From: UBA6522 sp963664945
GTDB lineage: Bacteria > Pseudomonadota > Gammaproteobacteria > Steroidobacterales > Rariloculaceae
Direction of reading: 5' to 3'
NCBI GenBank assembly: GCA_963664945.1
Contig: OY761822.1
Coordinates: 4,650,001 to 4,714,000, forward strand
DNA: 64,000 nucleotides
Program-made: the position numbers and the translations under genes
The notes under the pieces: model-generated
What the model saw: only the letters and a program-made list of their open reading frames with translations
The model's database searches: none
What the model was told of the DNA's origin: nothing
In this document: positions 7,732-16,825 of the stretch, piece by piece
How the letters are laid out: the number at the start of each line of letters is the position of its first letter
Numbering within the stretch: position 1 is the stretch's first letter

Positions 7732-9150
7732 TTAGGGAATGTCGCCGTATCTGCCCGGGTAAAGCGACGCATTGACCTCCTTCACGGCATCGACCATTTC
7801 CGGATACGGAATGTCCGTCACCGCGACGAATCCCACGTTGAAGTTTTCGCCGTCGAATGCGCGCCCGGTGATCGGCGAGTCCACGTACTGGAAGAAGTGC
7901 GCGCCCACCATCGTATCCTGCGCCAACACGCTTTCGAGATACGCCTTGTACATGGCGGCCCGGTCGGCCTGTCCATCGGCGCTCACAAGGCCCGGGTGAA
8001 AAAGCCCCGTTTCCCTCGTTGAGCCGATGTGCCACTCGCCGTCGATGGCGGGCAGGTCGATCTCGTCAAGAAATTCCCAGCGGTGCGGCTGCAGCCCTTC
8101 TTCGTAGATGTTGAAGCTGAGCACGTCGGTGTACCTGACCGCCGCCTGGATCGTCTCGTCCGGCATGCCCCAGTTGGCCATGCGCACGCCCATGTAGAGG
8201 TGGTTGGGCAACGCGGTGGCGAGCGCGTCGTGCACGACACGGAAATACTCCTCGGCGAGCATCGCGAGCAACATCGAGAAGTCCTCGACGGCTTCGATCG
8301 GATAATCGGTGAGCGTGACGCCAGCCTCCAATTCCTCCCAGGAAGCGATCTGCGTACCCCACCGTTCGTTGATTGCTTGCGGCGTGTCGTACGTTTCCCG
8401 CAGGCGATTGGTGAACGCACCCTTCGCCGGGCTCTCATCCGCCGACCCGGACAGCGCGTTGAGGATCAGTCCGTAACGCTCCTCGACGGTTCCCTCCCGG
8501 AACCCCCAGCTTTTCTCGTTGTCCACGAAGACGCCGATGCACCAGGGCGAGCCCCGGATCTCCCCGGCGATCACGTCGATCGTGATTTGTGCGCGCCGGA
8601 CGAACTCCGGATCGAACGGATCCGGCATGGGCGCCCAGACATCCACCGGCGATTGCAGCGTATTGAACTCGCCGATGATCCAGCCGTTGGCGAAGTAGGG
8701 TACCCGTTCGTTGGCGTAAAACGCCGGGTCGACCCAGTTACCCATGGAGGTAAACCCCCAGTCGAGAAACCGCTGCAACGTCACCTCCTCCCACCTGCGC
8801 AGGTAGGATTCCGGCTCCGTCTCGCCGTACCGGCGCTCGAGATTCGCCCGGTAAAAGCTGAACGTCTCGCCGCCGTCGAGCGGCCCGCGAAGCGCGGACC
8901 GACGGTAACTGTAGTGGTCCGCGAGCGCGTGGTCGTACTCGGGAAGCCAGGCGAACATGTTGCGGCGAAGCGGCGACGACTCGAACCGGGTCAGCCTGGC
9001 TTCGTCGGACACTTCGACGATGCCGATGGAATCTTCGGGCGTCACCTCCTCCGGGTCGACCGCGCGAACCGATGGATCGCTGAAGTCGATGCCGGTCAGC
9101 GTGGTCAGATTCGCCATGCGGACATTGGCGATTCCATTGGAGAAGAACAG
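7732..9150 (-). CDS. GH50 beta-agarase, 3' exon (C-terminal 472 residues)
   Basis: Second part of a GH50 agarase split by the group II intron at 9151-11179. It reads LFFSNGIANVRMANLTT at the junction and includes GH50/clan GH-A landmarks such as WCIGVFVDNEKSWG (acid/base region), MGVRMANWGMPDE, LSFNIYEEG, PAIDGEWHIGST (nucleophile region) and the C-terminal FDGENFNVGFVAVTDIPYPEMV. Joined to the 5' exon (11180-12103) it gives a ~780-residue protein, a normal GH50 length. Translation from the internal ATG at 9117 would lack the N-terminal module and first barrel strand. GH50 enzymes are mostly exo-acting and release neoagarobiose. Confidence 0.88.
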   Translation of the reverse strand: MFFSNGIANVRMANLTTLTGIDFSDPSVRAVDPEEVTPEDSIGIVEVSDEARLTRFESSPLRRNMFAWLPEYDHALADHYSYRRSALRGPLDGGETFSFYRANLERRYGETEPESYLRRWEEVTLQRFLDWGFTSMGNWVDPAFYANERVPYFANGWIIGEFNTLQSPVDVWAPMPDPFDPEFVRRAQITIDVIAGEIRGSPWCIGVFVDNEKSWGFREGTVEERYGLILNALSGSADESPAKGAFTNRLRETYDTPQAINERWGTQIASWEELEAGVTLTDYPIEAVEDFSMLLAMLAEEYFRVVHDALATALPNHLYMGVRMANWGMPDETIQAAVRYTDVLSFNIYEEGLQPHRWEFLDEIDLPAIDGEWHIGSTRETGLFHPGLVSADGQADRAAMYKAYLESVLAQDTMVGAHFFQYVDSPITGRAFDGENFNVGFVAVTDIPYPEMVDAVKEVNASLYPGRYGDIP

Positions 9151-11179
9151 GTCCGAGTAGGCGGGGGCATTACTGCGCCCCGCCCCTCGCAGACCCGAGC
9201 GAGCGGGTTTCCCGCACTCGGTTCCTCACTTGACAGATTCGCTGCAAGGACCTGGCCATCGACGCACGATCCGTACTGAAGGCAAGGGGTATCGCTTGAG
9301 CAGTGTATTCATCCGGTCCCAGTTCAAACGCCGAAGGCGGTTGCGGCGAGTAAGCCATTTCCGCCAGATGCGTATGACCTGATAGCGGAACCACTCCAGT
9401 CGTTTGCCGTTCCCCCCCAGACCGTAGTATGCGCAGTGTCCCCGGATCATCAGGGCAAGGTGGTCGCGTTGCGCCTCGACCGGCAGGTGCCGGTGCCTCT
9501 TGCACCAGTCGTGCACCGATTTCAGCGCGCGGGCGAACCGTCCCTTGGCCGTGATCTGGCGAACCACGTCCTTGCCTCGTCTCGACCGACCCCAGACGTG
9601 GGTGAAGCCAAGAAAGTCGAACGTGGTGGCCGTCGCCATCCAGTGCCGCCCGTAGGGGCGCTTGCGGCGAAAGTCCACGTAGCGCGTCTTGGTCTCATGG
9701 AGCTTGAGCCCGTAGCGACCGAGACGTTTCCCCAGCACGTCAAGCACACGCTTGCCGCTGAGGCGGTGTTCGAAGGTCAGCACAAAGTCATCGGCGAACC
9801 TCACCAGCCGACACTCCCCGTGAATGCGCGGCTTCACCACCTTCTCGAACCACACATCCAGCACATGGTGCAGGAAAATGTTCGATAACTCGGGGGAAAT
9901 TACACCGCCCTGAGGAGTCCCGGCGACCGGCCTGTGCACGGTGCCCTCTTCGAGCACCCCCGCGTTCAGCCACTTGTCGATCATGCGCCTGACGACGCCG
10001 TCCTTGATCCGCAGGTCGAGGAATGAGCGCAGGTGAGAGAACGGGATCGTATCGAAGTATTTCGAGACATCCGCGTCAATCACCCACCGCTGCCGGTGCT
10101 CAATGATGCCCTTGCGCAAGTCGTCAAGGGCATCGTGGGCTGAGCGTCCGCGCCGGAACCCGTACGAGCACGGCAGAAAGTCCGTCTCGTAGATCGGCTC
10201 CAGCAACATCAGCACGGCCCGCTGCGCCACCTTGTCTTCAAAGGTCGGAATGCCCAAGGGACGTTTCGTGCCGTCCGCCTTCGGGATATAGTGCCGCCGC
10301 ACCGGCGGTGCGACATAGCGGCCCGACTTGATCCGGTTCAGGAGGTCTTCAAGATTGGCCTCCAAATCCTTCTCATAGTCCGCGCCCGTCACCCCGTCGA
10401 TGCCTGGTGCACCGTCCTTTCGCGTCCGCCGATACGCTTCCAGCATCCATTCCCTGTCGATCAGGTGATGCAGCGACGTGAACACCCGCTCCGGGTGCTT
10501 CCTCGCCTGTTCGGCTATCCACTGCTGTTTCGTGTACGTGTTTGTGGAACTCAGAGTTTCCTCCAGCGTTTCCCATCAGTGGGTCTGTACAAATGACGCC
10601 CCGCTTCCCTCCAGCGGGTCCCGATGGACACGGTTCCCCGCCTTCACAGGTACTATCAAGGCGCTAAGACTTCCTGCTCCGCATGGCCTTCGGCTTATTG
10701 ATTCGCCAGCCGACTCCGCAGCGTGCCTGCCATGTTCGTGTCCGCCCAAAGCGCTCCCGCCGCCGTGCAGGCTCGGCGACGAACCGGGGTCTACATTGTT
10801 CACGCTGGCCTCCCCGTCCCAGCGGTCTCGCCCACGGGCAAGAGCAGGATCTCCCAGGTTCCCTGACGATCCATCCCGTGACTTTGCGCCGGCCCACGAC
10901 CCCGGACGACCCTTCGCGCCTCGCCAGTAGCGGCGCTTCCAGTGCTGCCCCCGGCCAGTTAACACCGAAGGCGTCATCGATTCCGATTTCGAGGCTTCCT
11001 CCACCGCTTCATCACCTGCTGTCTACGCTTCACGACGGGCGTTGCCGCGCGCCATGCAAGACTCGCTTCCGGCTGGCGGGCTGCGCCTTTGCCGGGCGGG
11101 AGTCAAACCCGCTGGATCGCTACGAGAGGTTTCAGTTTCAATTCATAGCATTCTCCTCTCCAGGGCTTTCCCTGGCGCA
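9151..11179 (-). mobile_element. Group II intron inside the GH50 gene
   Basis: About 2.03 kb, minus strand. The 5' end (11179, or 11180 with a one-base ambiguity) starts TGCGCC after exon codons GAC-GGT-TAT. The 3' end has a domain V hairpin at 9192-9224 (GAACCGAGTGCGGGAAAC...), then a GC-rich domain VI with a candidate branch-point A in CCTACTC seven bases before a terminal AC. Removing it joins DPDGY to LFFSNGI in frame, restoring a conserved GH50 segment. The 5' ~700 bases (10486-11179) are the RNA domains and hold no convincing gene. The first bases depart slightly from the usual GUGYG. Confidence 0.85.
9226..10485 (-). CDS. ltrA: Group II intron reverse transcriptase/maturase
   Basis: A 419-residue intron-encoded protein. 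Reverse-transcriptase blocks run from KDGAPGIDGVTG through YIPKADGTKRPLGIPTFEDKVAQRA, YGFRRGRSAHDAL, DADVSKYFDTIP, GTPQGGVISPELSNIFLH and the catalytic box RFADDFVL (FADD in place of the common YADD). The maturase X region follows (YYGLGGN, WFRYQVIRIWRKWL). No HNH endonuclease is seen after domain X. The stop codon is one base before domain V. It should assist splicing and retromobility of its intron; the missing endonuclease suggests priming from nascent strands. Confidence 0.93.
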   Translation of the reverse strand: MFTSLHHLIDREWMLEAYRRTRKDGAPGIDGVTGADYEKDLEANLEDLLNRIKSGRYVAPPVRRHYIPKADGTKRPLGIPTFEDKVAQRAVLMLLEPIYETDFLPCSYGFRRGRSAHDALDDLRKGIIEHRQRWVIDADVSKYFDTIPFSHLRSFLDLRIKDGVVRRMIDKWLNAGVLEEGTVHRPVAGTPQGGVISPELSNIFLHHVLDVWFEKVVKPRIHGECRLVRFADDFVLTFEHRLSGKRVLDVLGKRLGRYGLKLHETKTRYVDFRRKRPYGRHWMATATTFDFLGFTHVWGRSRRGKDVVRQITAKGRFARALKSVHDWCKRHRHLPVEAQRDHLALMIRGHCAYYGLGGNGKRLEWFRYQVIRIWRKWLTRRNRLRRLNWDRMNTLLKRYPLPSVRIVRRWPGPCSESVK

Positions 11180-12103
11180 ATAACCGTCCGGGTCCACCAG
11201 CCACCACTTGTCGTTCACCTTCTCGGTGCGGAAGTAGCCCGTGGCATCGAGTCGCGGGCCTTCCAGCCAGCCGCCGTATCGAGACCGGTCGGGCAGCGGT
11301 CCCGACGCGGCCAGTGCCTGAAGTTCGGATTCCGCCGCCTCGACCAACTCCGCTTCGGAATGAACCTTGATCGGAAAATCCTGCTTTGCGTTCTGGCCGA
11401 ACTCGTCCACGATGCCTTCAAGGTAGGAAAGATCGTGTTCGGGATTGCGGCGCAACCTGAAATTTTCGACGACCACCCGCTTGTCGACCATTATTCCCCT
11501 GGCGGACAGGGCAATCTCGGCAATGGCGCTCAGATCGGGATGTCTCTCTCTTCGACGACGGATAAACATTTCGTCGGTGGTCTCCCAGGGCGGCGGATCC
11601 TCCCGCAGTCCCGAGTCGAATTCGAGCGAAGGATCAGCGACCACGAAGTAGTACGTATTCGCCTCGCCGACGGCGATATTCACACTGCGATTGGTCGTCG
11701 CACCGCTAGCGTCGGTGATCGCCATGTACATCTGAACGGACTCGTCGCCGGCATTGGAGGCATCGACCGCGAGATGGATGTTTCCGTGCCCGCTCCAGTC
11801 CCAGGGCTCATCGGGGCGAAAGCGGACGGTCGGCTCATAGACGGTGGCCGGGAAAAGGATCTCGAGCGTCCCTCCCTCGCCTCCGTCCGTAGCGGCAACG
11901 AGTTCGACGCTGGCGCCATCGGTCTCCAGGAACTCGGGAACGGTGCCGGATTCGAAGTCGATCAATTGCTCGACCACCTCAAGGCCATCCGCCGAACTGG
12001 CGCCGGTTGCTGTGCCGGCACAGTCGGCTGCGTCAGCGCTACCTGCGGAATCGCCGGAATCTTCAGCGCAATCGATCACGTCGAACACGGAATGAACGGA
12101 CAT
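11180..12103 (-). CDS. GH50 beta-agarase, 5' exon (N-terminal 308 residues)
   Basis: ATG at 12103 with an AGAGGTGACGC ribosome-binding site, 13 bases after the SMP-30 stop, so the two genes are probably one operon. The N-terminal ~200 residues look like the beta-rich module that precedes GH50 domains (LIDFESGTVPEFL, YYFVVADPSLEF, VVVENFRLRRNPEHD). The last part, RYGGWLEGPRLDATGYFRT then KWWLVDPDGY, enters the GH50 core and is cut by the intron. Without splicing, translation would add CARESPGEENAMN and stop. No signal peptide is obvious, so the product may be cytoplasmic or exported another way. Confidence 0.85.
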
Positions 12104-12116
12104 GCGTCACCTCTGT

Positions 12117-13022
12117 TCATGTGTTGGACGTGTTGTCCATGAAACGCGCTTCCGGGAGCCCTCGCACCGACGTGCTGAATACGAATACGTCACCGGCCCG
12201 GGACTCTTTCAGCAAGGCTTCTTCTGAAAGTCCGTATCTCGCCGTCGTGACGTACAGGTCTGCGAGGTCCGGCCCACCGAATGCGACGCAGGTAATATGC
12301 GAGACCGGCAATTGGACAACCGTGTCCACGGTGCCGTCGGGCGCATAGCGGACGACGCGGCCGTTGCCCCATTCCGCATTCCAGACATACCCTTCGGCAT
12401 CGACCGTGGAACCGTCGGGTACGGTACCGCCGGGCGTCAAGGCGAAGAGCCGCCGGTTGCTCAGCGTTCCGCTGTGCGTATCGAAATCGAAGGCATGGAT
12501 TTCACGCAAGGGAGAATCGCCGAAATACAGAACGTCGCCTTCCGGCGACCAGCAGAGACTGTTCGAGATACGAATGCCCTGCAGGTGCGAACGAACATCA
12601 CCCGTCGGGCTCAGGCAATAGAGTTCACCGGAAAGTCCGTCAGTCAGCCGGCTGCCTTCGTTGGCCACCATCGAACCGACCCAGAAACGGCCCTGCCGGT
12701 CGACCCGGCCATCGTTCAGGCGAAGCACGTCTGCATCGGGAAGCCGGTAGAGCCACTTTCGATCCCCGCTGACGCGGTCGACGATCGCAATCCCGCTTTG
12801 AAATGCGCAGACCAGATCGTCGCTGCCCTCGACCAAACCGAAAGAACACAGGTCCTCGCTGAATTCGAGATGTGCCGTCGACCCGGTCTCCGGATCGTGC
12901 GTGTACAGCCGGCGGCCGGGAATGTCCGTCCATAGCACGGACCCGACCGCCTCGTCCCACAGGATGCACTCGCCGAGCCCGTTGGCGGCCGGAATCACGC
13001 TGCTCGGTTCCACTTCAACCAT
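12117..13022 (-). CDS. SMP-30/gluconolactonase family sugar lactonase
   Basis: A 301-residue six-bladed propeller protein: LGECILWDEAVGSVLWTDI near the N-terminus (metal-binding Glu), RLNDGRVDRQGRFWVGSM (Asn and Asp ligands), ISNSLCWSPEGDVLYFGDS and PDGSTVDAEGYVWNAEWG. Members hydrolyse aldonolactones such as galactono-, arabinono- and gluconolactone. In this locus it would fit hydrolysis of galactonolactone or anhydrogalactonolactone to the acid before dehydration. It follows the MetE-like gene by 12 bases and precedes GH50 by 13, so these genes appear co-transcribed. Confidence 0.85.
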   Translation of the reverse strand: MVEVEPSSVIPAANGLGECILWDEAVGSVLWTDIPGRRLYTHDPETGSTAHLEFSEDLCSFGLVEGSDDLVCAFQSGIAIVDRVSGDRKWLYRLPDADVLRLNDGRVDRQGRFWVGSMVANEGSRLTDGLSGELYCLSPTGDVRSHLQGIRISNSLCWSPEGDVLYFGDSPLREIHAFDFDTHSGTLSNRRLFALTPGGTVPDGSTVDAEGYVWNAEWGNGRVVRYAPDGTVDTVVQLPVSHITCVAFGGPDLADLYVTTARYGLSEEALLKESRAGDVFVFSTSVRGLPEARFMDNTSNT

Positions 13023-13034
13023 CAGGTAACTCGT

Positions 13035-14189
13035 CTATTTCCAGAGGACTTCGGATGCGCGCCTGGCGCCTTCGGCAAGCGCGCCAAACTTGGCCCAGAC
13101 AATGCGTGGCTCGATCTCGGTCTTGTACATGGCCTGCGATGAAAACCCGCAGTCGGTGCCGGCGATCACGTTTTCGCGCCCAACCCTCCTGGCAAATCGA
13201 ATGATTCGTTCCGCGACATAGTCTGGATGCTCGACAACGCTCGATGCGTGCGTAACCACACCCGGCACGATCAATTTGCCCTCCGGCAACCTGGTGTTCT
13301 CCCATAAGTGATACTCGTGCTCGTGACGGGGATTACCGGCCTCGAAGGAGTAGGCACCGGCGTTGACTCTCAATACCTGGTCGATCATGTCAGGCAGGTC
13401 CGGCTCATGTACACGGGGTCCCTGATTGATTCCGTAGCAAGTATGGAAACGGATTCGATCTTCGGGGATGCCCTTTATGCTGTGATTTATCGCCTCGACG
13501 TACAGAGATACCCTGGCGTCCCTTTCCTTGCCCGACAGTGTCTCGTCGTTATAAACATGAGGCATGAATGGGTCATCAACCTGCAACACCAGCCCGGCGT
13601 CCACGATCGCATTGTATTCCTCCGCCAACGCATCCGCACACGCGAACATATATTCCTCTTCGGTGGCGTAGAATTCGTTGAAGCCAACACCGGTGACTGC
13701 TGCCGAGGGCATGAATACATCGAAACTACCGTTATGTTCCGCAGCCGACTTCAGGTTTTCGATATCGGTCCTGAGCGCTTCATGGCCAATGTACCTGATC
13801 GGACCCACGCAACACATTGGCGCGGAAGGCGCAATGGCTCCCCCGAGCATCGCTCGCCCGAAATACTCCTCGTAGTACTCTGGAAACGTGTCACGTTCAC
13901 GCTTGTGAAACTGAAAATCCTTGTCCGGTCGATCTTCGAATCCTTCAAGGCGCTCGTTGATGTACACGGCGTGACCCGGTTTGGACATTTCTCCGTCAGT
14001 GACGATATCGATTCCTGCATCGACCTGGCGACTTACCATCAGGCTGACCGATTGGGACAGCTTGTCCGCAAACGCCGCCGCATCAACCGGTCCGCTGTCG
14101 AGGCGCGCCTTGAGCATGTCCAGAATGTCATGTGGCCTGGGCAAGCTCCCGACGTGCGTGGTCACAATTCGGTCGCTGCTGTGTTTCAT
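13035..14189 (-). CDS. Cobalamin-independent methionine synthase II family (MetE C-terminal-like) protein
   Basis: A 384-residue barrel of the MetE/UROD superfamily: TTHVGSLPRP at the N-terminus, QVDAGIDIVTDGEM, VLQVDDPFMP, and candidate zinc ligands in RFHTCYG (His, Cys) and GTDCGFSS (Cys). It lacks the N-terminal half of true MetE, as stand-alone core enzymes do. The methyl donor and acceptor are unknown. It is the first gene of an SMP-30/GH50 transcription unit and is divergent from a CoA-transferase/enoyl-CoA hydratase operon across a type 1 operator, so a catabolic role is more likely than methionine biosynthesis (inference). Confidence 0.8.
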   Translation of the reverse strand: MKHSSDRIVTTHVGSLPRPHDILDMLKARLDSGPVDAAAFADKLSQSVSLMVSRQVDAGIDIVTDGEMSKPGHAVYINERLEGFEDRPDKDFQFHKRERDTFPEYYEEYFGRAMLGGAIAPSAPMCCVGPIRYIGHEALRTDIENLKSAAEHNGSFDVFMPSAAVTGVGFNEFYATEEEYMFACADALAEEYNAIVDAGLVLQVDDPFMPHVYNDETLSGKERDARVSLYVEAINHSIKGIPEDRIRFHTCYGINQGPRVHEPDLPDMIDQVLRVNAGAYSFEAGNPRHEHEYHLWENTRLPEGKLIVPGVVTHASSVVEHPDYVAERIIRFARRVGRENVIAGTDCGFSSQAMYKTEIEPRIVWAKFGALAEGARRASEVLWK

Positions 14190-14274
14190 TATCGGTCCCT
14201 GTTATTGCTGTTTCCCGGCGGCAAGAGGCTGCAAGCCCTGTGCCGCGGGCGCATCAGGAAACGAATGTAGCAGC

Positions 14275-14296
14275 ATTGTCTATTGTTGACAATATG
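14275..14296. promoter_or_regulatory. Type 1 operator between MetE-like and CoA-transferase genes
   Basis: ATTGTCTATTGTTGACAATA is almost the exact reverse complement of the site at 23201-23222. It lies 86 bases upstream of the MetE-like start and ~200 bases before the CoA-transferase start, so it can serve both directions. Confidence 0.65.
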
Positions 14297-14311
14297 CCTT
14301 ATGATCCCCCG

Positions 14312-14500
14312 ATGTCAGCTATCCGCACCTTGAAAGGCATCACCTTGAACCACATGCGTGGCTTCACATCGGTCGCCGCCTGTCGCCCCGGCTTTCAGGA
14401 CATGGCCTGCCTGCTTGTCCACGAGATCCCGCGCGGGGATTGTGATACTGGAAAAACGCTTGATACTGTCGATCGCCTGTACCGCGAGATCCGCAAGTGA
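14312..14500 (+). CDS. Small hypothetical protein, stop overlapping the CoA-transferase start
   Basis: ATG at 14312 (an in-frame ATG at 14294 overlaps the operator) opens a 62-codon frame ending TGA inside the GTG start of the CoA-transferase (GTGA overlap). The product contains RGFTSVAACRPGFQDM and DTVDRLYREIRK and matches nothing I recognise. There is no good ribosome-binding site. It could be a coupled leader gene, a remnant of a longer gene, or chance. Confidence 0.35.
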   Translation: MSAIRTLKGITLNHMRGFTSVAACRPGFQDMACLLVHEIPRGDCDTGKTLDTVDRLYREIRK

Positions 14501-15621
14501 CACTGCCGCTCTCCAGACTGACCGTACTCGAGTTCTGCCAATATCTGGCGGGGCCCTACGCCGGGCTGAGACTCGCCGACCTCGGCGCCCGCGTGATCAA
14601 GATTGAGCGCCCTGGCACTGGCGAAGCCGGCCGCCATCTGGCCACCAAGAACATCTTTGTCGATGGCGACAGCCTGGTCTTTCACAGCATCAATCGAAAC
14701 AAGGAGTCGCTCGAGGCCAACCTCAAGGACCCGGCGGACCTTGAGCGGGTCAAATCGATGATTGCGGACGCCGACGTTGTGACACACAATTTCCGCCCCG
14801 GAGTCATGGAGAAAATCGGGCTCGACTACGCGAGCGTAGCTGCGATCAATCCGCAATTGGTCTACGGCGAGGTGACCGGCTATGGCCGCGAGGGCCCGTG
14901 GAAAAACAAGCCTGGCCAGGACCTCCTGGCGCAGGCAATCTCCGGCCTCACCTGGCTGAGCGGCGACGCGGACCAACCGCCCGTGCCTTTCGGGCTGGCC
15001 GTCGGCGACATGATCTGCGGCACCCATCTCGCGCAGGGAATCCTCGCGGCGCTCGTCGCGCGCGGTCGTACCGGTGATGGGGCACGGGTCGAAGTCAGCC
15101 TGCTCGAGTCCCTGCTCGACCTGCAGTTCGAGGTTTTGACTACTCACCTTAACGACGGACTGCAATTGCCGCAGCGCGCCGGGTATCGCAACGCGCATGC
15201 CTATCTGGGCGCGCCCTACGGAATTTACGAGACCAGCGATGGTTGGATAGCGATCGCGATGGGCTCGCTCGAGGAGCTCGGTGATCTGATTGGCTGCGAC
15301 GCCCTGAAGGCACTCGGCGATGGGCAGCGTTTCTCGCGACGCGGCAAGATCAAGACAGTACTGGCAGAGCACATGGCGAAGCGCAGCACCGATGACTGGC
15401 TGGCGATCCTCGAACCTGCCGATTTCTGGTGCTCGGATGTCTTCAATTACGGGCAACTCATGAAACATGCCGGTTACCAGGCCGCCGACATGGAACTCGT
15501 TGTCGAGCGCCCCAACGGCACAACTGTAAAAACAACCCGCTGCCCGATACGCCTTGATGGCCGACAACTACGCTCGGCAAGCGCCGCCCCGACCATCGGC
15601 GATGCGACATTATCAGGTTGA
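14497..15621 (+). CDS. Class III (CaiB/BaiF) CoA-transferase, paralogue 1
   Basis: A 374-residue CoA-transferase: LEFCQYLAGPYAGLRLADLGARVIK near the N-terminus, NFRPGVMEKIGLDYASV, and KPGQDLLAQAISGL, whose Asp is the expected acyl-anhydride residue. These enzymes move CoA between carboxylic acids. Long stretches match paralogue 2 at 16826 (AHAYLGAPYGIYE, RLADLGARVIKIERPGTG), so the pair could form one heteromeric enzyme, as SmtA/SmtB do in Chloroflexus. GTG start overlaps the small upstream frame. An IS630 element begins 11 bases after its stop. Confidence 0.88.
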   Translation: MTLPLSRLTVLEFCQYLAGPYAGLRLADLGARVIKIERPGTGEAGRHLATKNIFVDGDSLVFHSINRNKESLEANLKDPADLERVKSMIADADVVTHNFRPGVMEKIGLDYASVAAINPQLVYGEVTGYGREGPWKNKPGQDLLAQAISGLTWLSGDADQPPVPFGLAVGDMICGTHLAQGILAALVARGRTGDGARVEVSLLESLLDLQFEVLTTHLNDGLQLPQRAGYRNAHAYLGAPYGIYETSDGWIAIAMGSLEELGDLIGCDALKALGDGQRFSRRGKIKTVLAEHMAKRSTDDWLAILEPADFWCSDVFNYGQLMKHAGYQAADMELVVERPNGTTVKTTRCPIRLDGRQLRSASAAPTIGDATLSG

Positions 15622-15631
15622 CGCAGCACTA

Positions 15632-16821
15632 GTGTAGCGTCTCGTAATTGACTATACACTATGTATCTTCCCGTGAGCTTCCCTGGCGCGTTGGATTTTT
15701 GCCAGGATCGCCTGCCCGGATTGTTTCCAGACATACGGCTTGGGGTTCAGGTTGCGTTCCTCCAGATAACCCGTGATGGTTTCGACCAACTCGCCGACGC
15801 CGCGGAAGCTGCCGCCGCGAATGACGTCCTGGGTGAGGTCCCTGAAGAAACGCTCCACCAGGTTCATCCAGGAACTCGACGTGGGCGTGAAGTGCATGAC
15901 GACCCGGTCGATGCCGTGCGCCTTGCGGAAGCGCTGGTTGTGCCATTTGACCCAGGACTTCACCTTGGCGTGCTTGTGGGTGGCGTAGTTGTCCACGATC
16001 AAGTGCAAGCTCACGTCGGGCGGCGCCTCCCGGTTCAACTGGCGCAGGAAGTCCAGCCACTGCCGGTGCGTGTGCCGGGCGGCGGTGCGGCTGAAGATCT
16101 TGCCGTCCAGATACGACAGCGCGGCGAACAGCGTGACGGTGCCGTGGCGCTTGTAGTCGTGCGTCCGCGTGCGGGTGTATCCGCGCATGACGGGAAAGCC
16201 GGGCTGGCTGCGTTCCAGGGCTTGGCACTGGCTCTTCTCGTCGCAACACAGCACCAACGCCCGGTCCGGCGGATTCAGGTACAACCCGACCACGTCCCAG
16301 AACTTCTTCTCGAAGTGCTTGTCGTTGGACAGCTTGAACGTGCGGGTCGCGTGCGGCTTGATGTCGTTGGCGCTCCACAGCCGTTGCACGGTCGCCTTGG
16401 ACACCCCGGCCGCCCCGGCCATGCTCCTCACCGACCAGCGGTTGCGGTTCGGCGGCGGGCGCGTCGCCCCGAGAATGATACGCTCGCGCACGTCCGGAGC
16501 GATGCGCGGCTTGCGTCCCCGGCCCTTGGCGTCGGCCAAACCCGCCGGGCCCGACGCGCGGAAGCGCCGCTCCCACTTGATCACGGTCGCGCGGCTGACG
16601 CCCACTTCCAGCGCCGTCTCCGCCTGGCTCAGCCCGTCCGCCCGGCGCAGCACGATCGCAGCGCGCCGGTGGTCCCGCTGCGCCGCCGTGGGCCGGTTCA
16701 GCACCGATTCCAACGTCCGCCGCTGCTCCGCGGTGATGCTCAATGCGCGAATGGGCTGTGGCATGCCTCGCAGGGTGCCGGAATGTCATTGAACAGTCAA
16801 TCTATTTGTGAGACGGTACAC
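15632..16821 (-). mobile_element. IS630-family insertion sequence
   Basis: About 1,190 bp flanked by TA dinucleotides at 15630-15631 and 16822-16823, as expected for IS630/Tc1-type insertion. The ends are imperfect inverted repeats: GTGTAGCGTCTCGTAA at the left and GTGTACCGTCTCACAA (reverse complement of the right end). It carries one transposase gene on the minus strand. It sits between two CoA-transferase paralogues, with its right end four bases before the downstream ATG. Confidence 0.88.
15652..16764 (-). CDS. IS630-family transposase
   Basis: A 370-residue transposase. The N-terminal helix-turn-helix (GLSQAETALEVGVSRATVIKWERRF) is followed by a second HTH and a DDE domain: Asp in VLCCDEKSQ, Asp in HLIVDNYATHKH and Glu in SWMNLVERFFRDL. 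The length is normal and the frame is intact, so the element may be active. It reads against the host operon. Confidence 0.93.
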   Translation of the reverse strand: MPQPIRALSITAEQRRTLESVLNRPTAAQRDHRRAAIVLRRADGLSQAETALEVGVSRATVIKWERRFRASGPAGLADAKGRGRKPRIAPDVRERIILGATRPPPNRNRWSVRSMAGAAGVSKATVQRLWSANDIKPHATRTFKLSNDKHFEKKFWDVVGLYLNPPDRALVLCCDEKSQCQALERSQPGFPVMRGYTRTRTHDYKRHGTVTLFAALSYLDGKIFSRTAARHTHRQWLDFLRQLNREAPPDVSLHLIVDNYATHKHAKVKSWVKWHNQRFRKAHGIDRVVMHFTPTSSSWMNLVERFFRDLTQDVIRGGSFRGVGELVETITGYLEERNLNPKPYVWKQSGQAILAKIQRAREAHGKIHSV

Positions 16822-16825
16822 TAGT

